Assembly (NCBI RefSeq): GCF_900890705.1
Contig: NZ_CAAHFH010000001.1
Location: 1,922,001-1,986,000 of the forward strand
Length of the DNA: 64,000 nucleotides
Direction: 5' to 3'
Source: Pontiella sulfatireligans
Lineage (GTDB): Bacteria; Verrucomicrobiota; Kiritimatiellia; Kiritimatiellales; Pontiellaceae
The notes below the pieces were generated by a model. It ran no database searches and had not been told where the DNA came from. It worked only from the letters and a program-made list of their open reading frames with translations. Shown in pieces: positions 1 to 9,018 of this stretch. Numbering within the stretch: position 1 is the first letter of the stretch; each line of letters begins with the position of its first letter. The translations under genes and the position numbers were made by a program.

Positions 1-68
1 CGGCAACCTACTCTCCCCCCTGCTAGACCGCATCGCCTTTTCGACGCTAGGACGACGTCTTCAGAAGA

Positions 69-140
69 GACAGGATGATTGAATGACAGGATCATCACAT
101 TTCAACGGAATAAATAATCCTGTCATTAAGTGATCCTGTC
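69..140. repeat. Imperfect 24-bp inverted repeat (REP-like intergenic palindrome)
   Basis: Positions 69-92 and the reverse complement of 117-140 match at 21 of 24 bases, separated by a 24-base spacer. Each arm carries the octamer GACAGGAT twice, so the element has both direct and inverted symmetry. It lies directly ahead of the M48 peptidase gene and could form a cruciform or an RNA hairpin. There is no poly-T tail typical of a terminator. A REP-like role is inferred. Confidence 0.7.
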
Positions 141-155
141 CTCTAAAAACCTCCA

Positions 156-881
156 ATGCAACAAGACTCTACCAACCGAAGCCTGGCCTACATGCTGGGG
201 CGCAAAAGCGCGCCGATTTTTTTCAAGGCCAACTGGATCATGCAGTCGCTGGCAGGAACGGAGACGGAAAAGATCGAAGCGGAATTTCAGATGGGCTATC
301 TGCTGGCGCAGGTTTATGAAGAGAAAGTGTCCGTCTTCGAAAACAATCGCCTAGCGGAAATTGCCGAAAAACTGCTCTCCAAACTGCGGAACAAAGAGCG
401 GCAATACCGCTTCAGACTCGACCGGTCAGGCGAGCTCAACGCGCTGGCCATTCCCGGCGGCTTCATCTATATGTCCGAAAATCTGTTTGACCAGTGCGGC
501 GAGGATGTCGATGCCGTTGCATTTGTTCTGGCACACGAGATCGCCCATGGAATCCACGGCGATGCCAACAAGCGTTTTTTGACCAAGACGGCGATCAACG
601 GGTTGCTGCGTCTGCGTACACGCGGCGTAAGTCCGCCGGTGCAGCAGCTGCTCGCCCGCCTGGTGCAGCAGGGCTATTCGCGGGAGCAGGAATTCCGCGC
701 AGACCGCTTTGCCGTTGCGCTAACCCAGGCGGCGGGTTTTGACCCGAGCGGCGGTTGCCGGCTGTTTTCCATGCTCGCCGAGCACTCCAACGAACCAGGT
801 TTCACGGGCGCCTATTTTTCCTCGCACCCGGCCTTGGCCGACCGCACCGACCGGATTCATCGTCGGATGCAGGAACAATAG
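156..881 (+). CDS. M48 family zinc metallopeptidase
   Basis: This 241-residue protein has the gluzincin motif HEIAH at residues 127-131. The third zinc ligand is probably E179, in the context SREQEFRAD, which is the conserved ExxxAD part of M48 (Ste24/HtpX/BepA-like) peptidases. Residues 93-108 (LNALAIPGGFIYM-like) match the beta-strand region that precedes the active-site helix in this family. I see no signal peptide and no membrane segment, unlike HtpX, so it is a soluble M48 domain, perhaps cytoplasmic or acting in protein quality control. The start is the first ATG after an in-frame stop at 144-146. It stands alone, followed by a converging tatA gene. The substrate is unknown. Confidence 0.85.
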   Translation: MQQDSTNRSLAYMLGRKSAPIFFKANWIMQSLAGTETEKIEAEFQMGYLLAQVYEEKVSVFENNRLAEIAEKLLSKLRNKERQYRFRLDRSGELNALAIPGGFIYMSENLFDQCGEDVDAVAFVLAHEIAHGIHGDANKRFLTKTAINGLLRLRTRGVSPPVQQLLARLVQQGYSREQEFRADRFAVALTQAAGFDPSGGCRLFSMLAEHSNEPGFTGAYFSSHPALADRTDRIHRRMQEQ

Positions 882-892
882 CTTAATTTTTT

Positions 893-917
893 ACAGAAGG
901 TCGCTAAACGCGCAAAG
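893..917 (+). repeat. Single arm of an ACAGAAGG/CGCAAAG intergenic repeat
   Basis: This 25-base stretch just after the M48 stop matches the right arm (reverse complemented) of the inverted repeat at 11676-11741 at about 20 of 25 positions, including ACAGAAGG at the left and CGCAAAG at the right. It appears to be a lone, partly decayed copy of the same intergenic repeat family. It sits between converging genes. Confidence 0.5.
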
Positions 918-937
918 ACAGGCTGCAAAAAACGCAC

Positions 938-1264
938 TTACTGTTTAATTTCAGCTTCGCTCACTTTGCGCTCTTCTGTTGATTCCTCTTCGCCAGCAGG
1001 GTCGGATTCAGGAGCAGGGTCGGCGGCAGGTTTGGGTTCGGCCACCGGCTCGGGCTGGGCCGCCTGTTTCTGAAAATCATCCTGCGCGCCGCGGATTTCG
1101 CGCTCGAGGTCTTCCTTGCCTTTCTTGAATTCGCCGAGGCTGCGACCGAGCGAGCGCGAAAGTTCCGGCAGTTTTTTCGATCCAAAAAGAAGCAGGATCA
1201 CAAACAAAACAATCAGAATTTCCGTACCGCCCTGCATGCCTGGGATAAAAGCTATTTCATTCAT
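938..1264 (-). CDS. tatA: Sec-independent translocase component TatA/E
   Basis: TatA-type subunit of the twin-arginine translocon, which exports folded proteins across the inner membrane. Residues 14-29 form one membrane helix, followed by the family hinge FGSKKLPEL (27-35) and an amphipathic helix [17 protein letters not shown]. The acidic, proline- and alanine-rich tail (about 60-108) is unstructured; 108 residues is a little longer than usual. It is the last gene of a leftward operon after the lipoprotein gene (9-base gap). The window encodes clients with twin-arginine signals: two Gfo/Idh/MocA enzymes and the Rieske protein. No tatC is visible here. Confidence 0.92.
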   Translation of the reverse strand: MNEIAFIPGMQGGTEILIVLFVILLLFGSKKLPELSRSLGRSLGEFKKGKEDLEREIRGAQDDFQKQAAQPEPVAEPKPAADPAPESDPAGEEESTEERKVSEAEIKQ

Positions 1265-1273
1265 TTCAAACTC

Positions 1274-1723
1274 CTAGTTGCCGGCCAGTGGCGCGGGGGT
1301 GTAGAGGATAAACACATGGGTCGGTCCCGTGCCTTGCACGCCCCGAATCTCCACGCTTTCCAAATTTTTCGAGGCCATCAGACGGAAGGACTGCTTGCCG
1401 ATCTCGGCCTTGTCGGTGGTCCATTCCATGGTGGCCAGCATGTCGTTGTAGCTCCCACGCACCGTGCTGAGCGGGAACGGCGCCTGCAAATGCCCTCCCA
1501 CCAAGGTGGTTTCGGGAATGCGTCCGTGCTGGCTGAGTTCATAGTCCTCCAGCAGGAGGTAGTCAGGGAAGAGCAGCACTTCCGGGCGAATGCCGGCTTC
1601 AAGGTAGGCGAGCGACTTCGAGTCGTCCACCACCGGGCCGTCGGGTTCGGTTGAATACGTCGTGCAACCGGCAAACAACAGAAGAGCCAGACCGATCGCT
1701 GCATGGTTCAAGCAGCAGCGCAT
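1274..1723 (-). CDS. Small lipoprotein of unknown function
   Basis: A 149-residue protein with a type II signal peptide ending in the lipobox LLFAGC (cysteine near residue 20). The remaining ~130 residues match no family I recognise. The start ATG overlaps the stop codon of the upstream serine-protease gene by one base (TAATG), so the two are probably translationally coupled. This gene belongs to an operon of exported proteins (VWA-like, protease, lipoprotein, TatA), which suggests a shared envelope function. Function unknown. Confidence 0.75.
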   Translation of the reverse strand: MRCCLNHAAIGLALLLFAGCTTYSTEPDGPVVDDSKSLAYLEAGIRPEVLLFPDYLLLEDYELSQHGRIPETTLVGGHLQAPFPLSTVRGSYNDMLATMEWTTDKAEIGKQSFRLMASKNLESVEIRGVQGTGPTHVFILYTPAPLAGN

Positions 1724-3252
1724 TAGAGCCGCTCCTTGATCCGCTCATAGGGGTTTTCGCTCGACTCCAGCAACCGTATCAGCTCCCCGGCCATTTCGAC
1801 GAGGGGTTCCGCGGCATCCGCCATGTAGCGGGTCATCCAATCGTAATCCGCGATGCCGTCCTGCATGCGTCTCATCCGGGAAAGCATCGAAGTCCGAATG
1901 TAGTTGTCCAGCGTCTCGACTTTGCTGGTTGATTTTTTCCCGTAGTCGCGCTTGATTTCCGCCAGCTCCTGCTTGGACAAATCCATGTCGCCCACAGCGG
2001 CGGTAAATTCCTCATGGTTGCGCTTAAACAAAGAAACCAACATGGAAAGCTGCTGCTCGGTTTCCGTATAGTGGAATTCATAGGGTCGCCGCACCCGGTT
2101 GCTGCGTGTCGAATAGGCCGCCAGGAGCTGTCGCGCCTGCACTTCATAATCTTCGTTGGCATTCCAATATTCGATGAGAATATGCGTCGCTTCAAGAAAG
2201 TGCTTTGCGTCGACCAGTCGATAGGTTTGGTTCAAGAAGTTGCGCAAGTCCGCCTTTTTCCAACCATCATCCGGAATGCGCACGCCATAGCGCCGCGCCT
2301 TGTCGAAGCGGGTGCCCTTGTAGATCTGCTTGCGCTGGTCGTCATCATTGAATTCCAGCTCAAAGGTAATGTAGGTGGCCACCGCCAGCACGCTGCCGCT
2401 CGAGTCAAGCACCGGACTGCCGCTGTTGCCGGATACAATATCGGCATCCACCTCAATATCAGCCGGGCCGACGCCCAGCACCTTGCCCTTGAGCTCGGTT
2501 GCCACATTGCCGCCCGCGCTGTTGCCGTACACCACGATGTCTTGGTTGATTGCTGGATTCCCGGAGGCCAGCGAGAGCACTTTGACCCGCGCAGCGTCCT
2601 CGGAAGAAAGCTCTAGCCGGACGAGGTCGCGATCCTCACAGAACTCGAATGAAACCGGCTCGAGCAAATCGCCGCCCATGGTGTTCAGGCGGATTTTTGC
2701 GGCGCCCATGAAATTGTGCTGGTTGCTCACGAGATAGGCCTTGCCGCCAATGTTGAGCACAAAGCCGGAACCGCGCCCAACGCCCGTATCGATAAACACC
2801 AAGGCCTGGTCGACATCCGAAAAAGAGACCACCGCCTCCTTCTCTTTGCTGCGGGAAGCCGGCGCGGCGACCGGTTCCGCCTTCACGGGTTCCGGCGCAG
2901 GAGCCACGGAACCGTCCGATGCTTTGAATACGGCGCTGCCGGTTACATACTCCACCCTTCCGCCAGCCAATGCAGCCACGGCTTCGATCGCGTCGAGCAG
3001 GTTGAGGTTTTCCATGTTCACACTGATGCGCAGATCTTCAAATCCGGGAAGCTGACAGTCCACCTTAAATGCCGCCAACGCAGGCTCGCCGCTGCGACGG
3101 GCGGTCTTTTCCATCTTCTGGAAAACATATTTTGCGGGGATGCGAACAAACTCTTCATCCGGCGCCGCCACCCGTGCCAGCGAATCAGCCGGCTCGCCGC
3201 CCCAAGTGCAGGAAGCCGCCGTGCACATTAAAATCATCAATCTAATCTTCAT
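1723..3252 (-). CDS. Exported trypsin-like serine protease with N-terminal STN-like module
   Basis: From the ATG at 3252 the protein has 509 residues and a signal peptide (MKIRLMILMCTAASCTWG). That start has GGAGAA just upstream; a longer frame reaches 3291. Residues about 22-110 form a module shared with the neighbouring gene at 3292, resembling the STN/secretin short domain (inference). The second half is a chymotrypsin-fold protease of the HtrA/S1 type: histidine in VSNQHNF (about H179), aspartate in DRDLVRLEL, serine in SGNSGSP. No PDZ domain follows; the ~200-residue C-terminal part is helical and charged. It lies 39 bases after the VWA-like gene and overlaps the lipoprotein gene. Substrate unknown. 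Confidence 0.8.
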   Translation of the reverse strand: MKIRLMILMCTAASCTWGGEPADSLARVAAPDEEFVRIPAKYVFQKMEKTARRSGEPALAAFKVDCQLPGFEDLRISVNMENLNLLDAIEAVAALAGGRVEYVTGSAVFKASDGSVAPAPEPVKAEPVAAPASRSKEKEAVVSFSDVDQALVFIDTGVGRGSGFVLNIGGKAYLVSNQHNFMGAAKIRLNTMGGDLLEPVSFEFCEDRDLVRLELSSEDAARVKVLSLASGNPAINQDIVVYGNSAGGNVATELKGKVLGVGPADIEVDADIVSGNSGSPVLDSSGSVLAVATYITFELEFNDDDQRKQIYKGTRFDKARRYGVRIPDDGWKKADLRNFLNQTYRLVDAKHFLEATHILIEYWNANEDYEVQARQLLAAYSTRSNRVRRPYEFHYTETEQQLSMLVSLFKRNHEEFTAAVGDMDLSKQELAEIKRDYGKKSTSKVETLDNYIRTSMLSRMRRMQDGIADYDWMTRYMADAAEPLVEMAGELIRLLESSENPYERIKERL

Positions 3253-3291
3253 TCGTTCTCCATAAAAAAAGCACTGCCGCAACGGCGGCAA

Positions 3292-4770
3292 TCAGAGCGA
3301 GTCGAGCAGCTTCTTTTCGTCGCGGATCATATATTTCTTAACATCGTCTACCGCGACCACCTCGCCGTCGAAAACCTTCAATACCGACTTGAATTTGCCC
3401 AAAGTAGACGCACTGTTGTTGGATATGACAATCACGTTTACCGTGGGATATTTTTTCTTGTCCGGCCCATAGATTTGTTTGGCTGCTTCCCGCAATGAAT
3501 CCCTCAGGTCATCCGGAGAGTCCTCGCGGGAGACCACATAGTTCGAGGTAATGACAAAAATGGCATCAGCCCGTTGCTCCATGGCAAAGCACAGCGCCTC
3601 CGCCCAATGCATGAAGCCTCGGGATTTGCCTGTATAACATGCGGCAACCGACTTGCTCGGTTTATAGTCGTACAACCATTTTGGCCCGCCGGAAGGGACG
3701 GTCGCTTTCAGCCGCTTCGGCCATGGAAGATTGCTCAGTTTCATATTGAGTGCCTGCAGTCCAGTGCCGTAAATATCGTTCGATTTGAGCGGGTTGACCG
3801 GCGCCAGCCACTCCGCAAACAGAGCCTTGTGCCGCTCCGTTGCCGGCTGCATTTCAGCATCGAACGGTGAGGTATTCGCAGCCCAGAACAACGATGCATT
3901 AAACTGCGAGCCCTCGGACAAGCCACCCACCACGTCGAGCAACCGGTTCCGGATCACATGAAACTTCATCCGCCCAAACCCAGGCTGATCGCGGTCCGCC
4001 ACCATAGCCGGGCCGGCCATCAGCAGGAACACCGGGCGGGTGCAGGTTTGTTTGATTCCGAAAAGTTTGATGATGGAATCGGTCGAAGCCTGCGGCTTCA
4101 CCACCGGCGGCTTCTTTTCCATCACGCGCATTTTCGGTGCGGGCTTTGGTCCGAAGGTTCCAGAAGCGACCACCGCCGAAAGCGTACGGATCCGGTCCCG
4201 CTCGGCCTTCACCGCCAAAGCGCCAACGACATTGCCCGACATCACCAGCTCGTCATAGATTTTACGAAGCGCGCCGTCGTACAACTTGGTCAAATGGGAA
4301 ACGGCATTGGCATTCCTCGCCTCCGCCATGCGTTGCTCATAGCCCTGGCGGTATTTGCCGTAATATTCGCTGCCGTCCACCGCGACACGTTCCGGCGCTT
4401 TGACCGGCTCGGGTTCACGAACCACCACCGCCGCCGGATTCTTAAGCACCGCTCCGCCGTCTATATATTCCACGCCGGCGCCAACCGCTTCCGCCGCCGC
4501 GTCGATCGCCTGCAGGAGGTTCATCCCCTCCATATTGAAACTCGCCCGCTGGCTTTCAACCCCCTCCAGTTGGCATTCAACCGAAAAGGAAGCCAGCGCA
4601 GGAAGCCCGCTTTGCCGGGCATAGTTTTCCAACTTGTGCAGAATGTATGACGCCGGAATCCGGACAAACTCCTCACTCGGAACAGCCACTTGGCGCAACG
4701 AATCCATCGGCTCGGCGCCAAAGACGCAGACCGACAACAGCAACGCATATATGAGAAAAAGTTTTTTCAT
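3292..4770 (-). CDS. Exported protein with STN-like module and VWA-like domain
   Basis: From the ATG at 4770 (AAGGGA ahead of it) the protein has 492 residues and a signal peptide MKKLFLIYALLLSVCVFG. Residues about 22-110 are clearly homologous to the same region of the next gene (shared pattern EEFVRIPA..., a cysteine in xxCQL, and NLLxAIxA). A helical linker follows. The C-terminal ~230 residues resemble a divergent von Willebrand A fold: a FLLMAGP strand, ADAIFVITSNY and TVNVIVIS strands, but without a clear MIDAS DxSxS. A longer frame starts at 4791. First gene of the leftward operon. An envelope-associated adaptor role is only a guess. Confidence 0.65.
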   Translation of the reverse strand: MKKLFLIYALLLSVCVFGAEPMDSLRQVAVPSEEFVRIPASYILHKLENYARQSGLPALASFSVECQLEGVESQRASFNMEGMNLLQAIDAAAEAVGAGVEYIDGGAVLKNPAAVVVREPEPVKAPERVAVDGSEYYGKYRQGYEQRMAEARNANAVSHLTKLYDGALRKIYDELVMSGNVVGALAVKAERDRIRTLSAVVASGTFGPKPAPKMRVMEKKPPVVKPQASTDSIIKLFGIKQTCTRPVFLLMAGPAMVADRDQPGFGRMKFHVIRNRLLDVVGGLSEGSQFNASLFWAANTSPFDAEMQPATERHKALFAEWLAPVNPLKSNDIYGTGLQALNMKLSNLPWPKRLKATVPSGGPKWLYDYKPSKSVAACYTGKSRGFMHWAEALCFAMEQRADAIFVITSNYVVSREDSPDDLRDSLREAAKQIYGPDKKKYPTVNVIVISNNSASTLGKFKSVLKVFDGEVVAVDDVKKYMIRDEKKLLDSL

Positions 4771-4954
4771 CCATCCCTTCGGGGAAAACATCCAGCAATA
4801 ACGATGGTAAAATATAGATTATCGAGGCCTGCGAAACAAGAGCAACCCGCGGATTGATAACCGCGCCGGTTTAACAATTTCTAAGAAAAACGGCATCCGG
4901 CCTTTTATCGCGCGGTTGATTTGTTCACAATAGATACAAATCTGGAGATACTGC

Positions 4955-6139
4955 ATGCAACGCTTTACCGATAAGAAGGCCGATCAGGTCACCGTCCGTC
5001 GCCTCAACATGGCAGCCATCCTGAAACTGCTGCGCGAACGCGGCACGCTGGCGCGCGCCGATCTGGCCAAAGAGCTGGGCATGACGCGCAACACCGCCTC
5101 GAACATTGTCACCGATCTGCTGACTGCCGGCCTCGTGGTGGAAACCGAGTTCCGGCGCGTCGGCGCGGGCCGCCCGGGCCTGCTGCTTGAGCTCGCCCAC
5201 AACGGCGGTTTTGCCATCGGCGCGGAAATCGACATCAGCCGAATCATTGTCGTGGCGGTCGATTTTAAAGGCAAGACCCTCTGGCGGGAGTCCGCGCAGA
5301 TCAATCCCAAGCAGGCGCAGACCGAAATCATCGCCACCGCTGAAAAGCTGGTGCGCGACGCCCTCGACTGGGGCAACGGCGAAAACCTCAAGCCGCTCGG
5401 CATCGGGGTCGGCCTTGCCGGGCTCGTCGACGCCGAAGGCGGCACGCTGGTCTACGCCCCCACCCTCGGATGGAAAAACCTGCCGCTCAAGCAAATGTGG
5501 GAAAAGCAGTTTTCCGTCCCCGTCTATCTCAGCAACGAAGCCAACACCGCGGCGCTGGGCTACTATAACTATGCCGACCGCTCCAAGGCCCAGAATCTGG
5601 CCTACCTCAGCATTGGCGTCGGCATGGCCGCCGGGCTCATGCTCGAAGGCCACCTCTTCGGCGGCACAGGCGGCTTTGCCGGTCAAGCGGGGCACATGAA
5701 AATCCGCCCCGACGGCGAACCGTGCAGCTGCGGCGACCACGGTTGCTGGATCACGGAAGTCGGCCTGACCGCCCTCTCCCGCAAAACGGGAGGCCAACCG
5801 GTCAAGCCCGACGAAACCGCGCAGGCCCTGCGCGACGGCGACGCGCAACTCACCGCCGTGGTGGCTGAAATGGCCGAAATGCTCGGCATCGGCATTGTTA
5901 ATTTCATTAACCTGTTCAACTTCGATACCGTTATTTTGGGTGGCGCCATGCGTCCGATTCTCCCGTTCATGCTTGAAAAAGCCCGGTCCGTCGTCGATCA
6001 GCGCGCACTGAAGCACCCGCGCGCCAACGTGCGCATCAAAGTTTCCGGGCGCGACGACGACAGCGTCTTCGGCGCCGCCTGCCTGGTGCTTGACTCCATC
6101 ATGAACGATCCCATTCCACTTGTGAGATCAATGATTTAA
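4955..6139 (+). CDS. ROK family transcriptional regulator (NagC/XylR type)
   Basis: A 394-residue ROK repressor-type protein. Residues 15-70 form a winged helix-turn-helix (NMAAILKLLRERG, then LAKELGMTRNTASN). The remainder is the ROK sugar-binding/kinase fold with the zinc motif CSCGDHGC at 257-264. The phosphate-binding Asp/Gly motifs (GAEIDISR) are degenerate, as in regulators rather than kinases. It should bind a sugar or sugar phosphate and control nearby carbohydrate genes. A GGAG Shine-Dalgarno lies 7-8 bases before the start. The next gene starts one base after its stop, so it is co-transcribed with the PD40/diheme gene and may also control the Gfo/Idh/MocA-Nramp group downstream. Confidence 0.9.
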   Translation: MQRFTDKKADQVTVRRLNMAAILKLLRERGTLARADLAKELGMTRNTASNIVTDLLTAGLVVETEFRRVGAGRPGLLLELAHNGGFAIGAEIDISRIIVVAVDFKGKTLWRESAQINPKQAQTEIIATAEKLVRDALDWGNGENLKPLGIGVGLAGLVDAEGGTLVYAPTLGWKNLPLKQMWEKQFSVPVYLSNEANTAALGYYNYADRSKAQNLAYLSIGVGMAAGLMLEGHLFGGTGGFAGQAGHMKIRPDGEPCSCGDHGCWITEVGLTALSRKTGGQPVKPDETAQALRDGDAQLTAVVAEMAEMLGIGIVNFINLFNFDTVILGGAMRPILPFMLEKARSVVDQRALKHPRANVRIKVSGRDDDSVFGAACLVLDSIMNDPIPLVRSMI

Positions 6140-6140
6140 C

Positions 6141-8390
6141 ATGCTTATTCCCTCAACCATCCGAAAACTCACCGGGGCCACCTTGCTGCTCGCAGGAATC
6201 AGCCATGCGGAATTCCAACCGCAAGCCGCGCAAACGCTGCTGGATGCCGGAGTCAGGGAACTGCTGTTCACCAAACGCTTCACGCTCGACGCCAATCATG
6301 TCTACACGGAATACGTAAACAGCAAATGGAAGCCGGGCGGCAACATTTTCGTCCTGAACCTCGAAACGGGAAATGAGCGCGAACTCGTCCCATCATTGGC
6401 GGGCGGTGTGTTTAACCGGTTCGATCTTTCGTTCGACGCAAAAAAAGTCGTGTTCGACTATAAGAAAAGCAATGGCGAGGGCTACCGCATCTATGAAGTG
6501 AACATTGACGGCTCCGGCCTCAAACAACTGACCTTCCCCGAGCCCAACGAACAGGAGCTGATCGAAAAGTACAGCAGCAAGGGCTACCATCATGGCACGG
6601 ACGATCTGCATCCGTGCTGCCTGCCCGACGGCGGCATCGTATTCGCCACCACCCGCTGCCAATATTCCATTCTCTGCAATTCTTCAGACGTTTTCACCAC
6701 CAAAAACCTCTATCGGATGGACGGCGACGGGAACCATATGCGGGCGCTCAGCAACAGCTCGGTTTCCGAGGCGTCGCCAGTGGTGATGCCGGACGGTCGG
6801 ATTCTCTACCACCGTTGGGAATATGTCGACAAAGCCGCCGGAAACCTAAAGTGCCTGTGGGCCATGAAGCCCGACGGCTCGGCATCGGTCGAAATCTACG
6901 GCAACACCATCAGCCACCCGGAAACCATGATTTATCCGCGCCCCGTCCCCGGAGCGGAAAACAAGATCGCCATGCTCGGCACCACCCATTGGGGCCCCAA
7001 CAATGCCATGGGCACGGTCATTGTCGTCGATACCAGCAAGAACATCCGCTCCACCGAAGCCATGGAGTTCGTCACCAAGGATGTCAACGCGCTCGGCCAC
7101 GCCGGCTTCTACTTCAAGGATGAAAACGGAAAATGGTTCATGGACAAGACCGGTACGCTCGGGCGGCTCTTTAAAGATCCCTACCCGCTTTCCGAAAAGC
7201 TGTTCATCGTTTCGCATAAGCCAAAAGGACTGAAGTGGAACGAGCCGGCGGGATACGATCTTTCCCTCCTCAACGAAAACGGAGCCGACACGCTGCTCTA
7301 TCGCGATCCGGCCATCTCCTGCTGGCACCCCTTCCCCCTTATGCCTCGCAAAAAGCCACCCGTACCCGGAAGCGACCTGTCCGAGAGCGAGCATGCCACC
7401 TGCGTGGTTACCGACGTCTATGAAGGCATGGAGCAAGTAGAGCCCGGAACCATTAAACACCTGCGCATCATGGAGCAGGTGCCGCGCCCCTGGGCGGCGC
7501 GCAACACTTGGTTCAAGAGCGACCGCGACGGCATGGCGCATACGGCGCTCGGGCACGGCATTCTCGGCCTAAAGGTTCAGCACGGCATCGTTCCGGTTGA
7601 GGCCGACGGTTCCGCCCACTTTACCGTTCCCTCCGAACGAAACATATATTTCCAAGCCTTGGACAAAAACTATATGGCGATCCAAACGGAACGCACCTAT
7701 GTGAACTACATGCCCGGCGAAACCCGCAGTTGTGTCGGGTGCCACGAACTGCCGAACAGCGCTCCTGCTCATCGCGGAAAAGTTCAGGCCCTGACACGCG
7801 CCCCGTCCACGCCCCAACCGCAGCCCGGTGAAGAAACCGCCCAAAAGGTGTTCGACTATCCCCGCCAAATCCAGCCGATATGGGACGCGCACTGCATCGA
7901 ATGCCATGGAAACATAGATCCCAAAGCCGAACTGAACCTGACCGGAAATCCCGCGGGAACCTACAGCGTCTCCTACAACAACCTCGTCCGCCGCCCCAAA
8001 GGGCGCCCCGGCCTGCTCGGCAGCCGCGAATTGCTCAACGAAAACGTCGGCTCTGCCGGCATTGAATATCTGCCGCCCTATTCCTCCGGATCCCCCACCA
8101 GCCTCCTGCTGGCCATCCATGCAAACGGCCGCTTCAAGCTCCGCGACCCTGATCAAGCCGCCTTGGCTCGCCGGCAGGCCATGCGGCACCGGGGCGTCGC
8201 ACTTTCCGACGAGGAATTCATCCGCATCGCCAATTGGATCGACGCCAATGGCCAATTCCACCCGTCCTACTGGGGGCGCAAAAACGCCAAATTTGCAGAA
8301 CACCCGAACTATCGACCGGAAGTCACGCTGGCCGATGCCGTCAGCCGAAGCGTCCCGCCTTCTATCGCGACGAACGAAGCCAACAACTAA
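6141..8390 (+). CDS. PD40 beta-propeller / diheme protein, HzsA-like
   Basis: A 749-residue exported protein with a signal peptide ending near SHAEF. Residues about 60-330 hold TolB/PD40-type propeller repeats (NIFVLNLETG, RIYEVNIDGSGLKQLT, NLYRMDGDGNHMRAL). The middle part resembles the hydrazine synthase alpha-subunit middle domain. Two c-type heme sites follow, CVGCH (531-535) and CIECH (585-589); the C-terminal region has the LARRQAMRHRG...DEEFIRIANWIDANGQ pattern seen in this family in many PVC bacteria. Family members outside anammox bacteria have no proven hydrazine role, so a periplasmic redox or sugar-related function is more likely. Directly downstream of the ROK regulator. Confidence 0.75.
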   Translation: MLIPSTIRKLTGATLLLAGISHAEFQPQAAQTLLDAGVRELLFTKRFTLDANHVYTEYVNSKWKPGGNIFVLNLETGNERELVPSLAGGVFNRFDLSFDAKKVVFDYKKSNGEGYRIYEVNIDGSGLKQLTFPEPNEQELIEKYSSKGYHHGTDDLHPCCLPDGGIVFATTRCQYSILCNSSDVFTTKNLYRMDGDGNHMRALSNSSVSEASPVVMPDGRILYHRWEYVDKAAGNLKCLWAMKPDGSASVEIYGNTISHPETMIYPRPVPGAENKIAMLGTTHWGPNNAMGTVIVVDTSKNIRSTEAMEFVTKDVNALGHAGFYFKDENGKWFMDKTGTLGRLFKDPYPLSEKLFIVSHKPKGLKWNEPAGYDLSLLNENGADTLLYRDPAISCWHPFPLMPRKKPPVPGSDLSESEHATCVVTDVYEGMEQVEPGTIKHLRIMEQVPRPWAARNTWFKSDRDGMAHTALGHGILGLKVQHGIVPVEADGSAHFTVPSERNIYFQALDKNYMAIQTERTYVNYMPGETRSCVGCHELPNSAPAHRGKVQALTRAPSTPQPQPGEETAQKVFDYPRQIQPIWDAHCIECHGNIDPKAELNLTGNPAGTYSVSYNNLVRRPKGRPGLLGSRELLNENVGSAGIEYLPPYSSGSPTSLLLAIHANGRFKLRDPDQAALARRQAMRHRGVALSDEEFIRIANWIDANGQFHPSYWGRKNAKFAEHPNYRPEVTLADAVSRSVPPSIATNEANN

Positions 8391-9018
8391 TACGGTCAGC
8401 CAATAAGGTGGGATTTCTTTTATTGCTTACGTCGCTCCAGTCTCGCTTCGTGTCTGTTCCGCGTTTAGAAACATTGCATACGTGGCTTGACACAGACTTT
8501 AACGCTACTATGCTTAAGGCGCTCTTGCTTGAGACCTCACAGTCAAATAGGACGTTTTCCTTCGCAAGCTCAGGTGAAACGTCTCTACACCAAACGAAGG
8601 TGTAGTATCGGTTCACCGGCCGAAGGGCGGAAAGCGATCTTTCTGTGGAAGTCGAATGCATGACAATTCAACAGGCGCTCCGCCTGCCCCGTGCAACGCA
8701 AAAAATGGAGCGCGACGCTTCGTCGTCGCCCAAGAGGACGTGCTTCCCGCTCATCCCCAGATGCGATGTAATGCTCCACTGAATGCCCTGCCCTGCATCA
8801 GCGTCTGTCCGCGTGATCTGCGGGCAGCAGAAAATCGCTCGGGCACGCTGAAGCTTGGACTACGTACGATAGGTGGAGAAGGCATGTAGTCCAGCCTTTA
8901 GGCTGAATCAGCTGAGAAGAAACCTGCAAGATGCAATGCAGTTCAAAGTTTCAACCACCCCACGGTTGACATAGTCGCCCCTTAATTGTTACTTTAAATG
9001 ACAAATTAAGGACCTCTT
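8391..9018. other. Intergenic region with several hairpins, no confident gene
   Basis: No frame here has convincing coding character. Visible structures: an exact 7-bp stem with 7-base loop at 8585-8605 (CTACACC/GGTGTAG), a 6-bp stem at 8672-8686 (CAGGCG/CGCCTG), GGACTAC at 8857-8863 paired with GTAGTCC at 8886-8892, and CAGCC-TTTA-GGCTG at 8892-8905. A probable promoter for the next gene lies at its right end. Confidence 0.6.
8966..8995 (+). promoter_or_regulatory. Putative sigma-70 promoter for the Gfo/Idh/MocA gene
   Basis: TTGACA at 8966-8971 and TACTTT at 8990-8995 are separated by 18 bases, and an AAGGA Shine-Dalgarno follows before the ATG at 9019. The -35 match is perfect and the -10 is weak. 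Confidence 0.45.

Noticed and set aside
4925..6016. 363-codon leftward frame opposite the ROK gene
   Set aside because: Antisense to a well-supported ROK regulator, with no domain signature of its own.
6141..8390. Reading the PD40/diheme protein as evidence of anammox hydrazine synthesis
   Set aside because: Only the alpha-like subunit is present; HzsB/HzsC and hydrazine dehydrogenase genes are absent, and similar proteins are common in non-anammox PVC bacteria.
8362..8779. Short leftward and rightward frames in the 8.4-9.0 kb gap
   Set aside because: No family match, no ribosome sites, and they cover hairpin-rich sequence.
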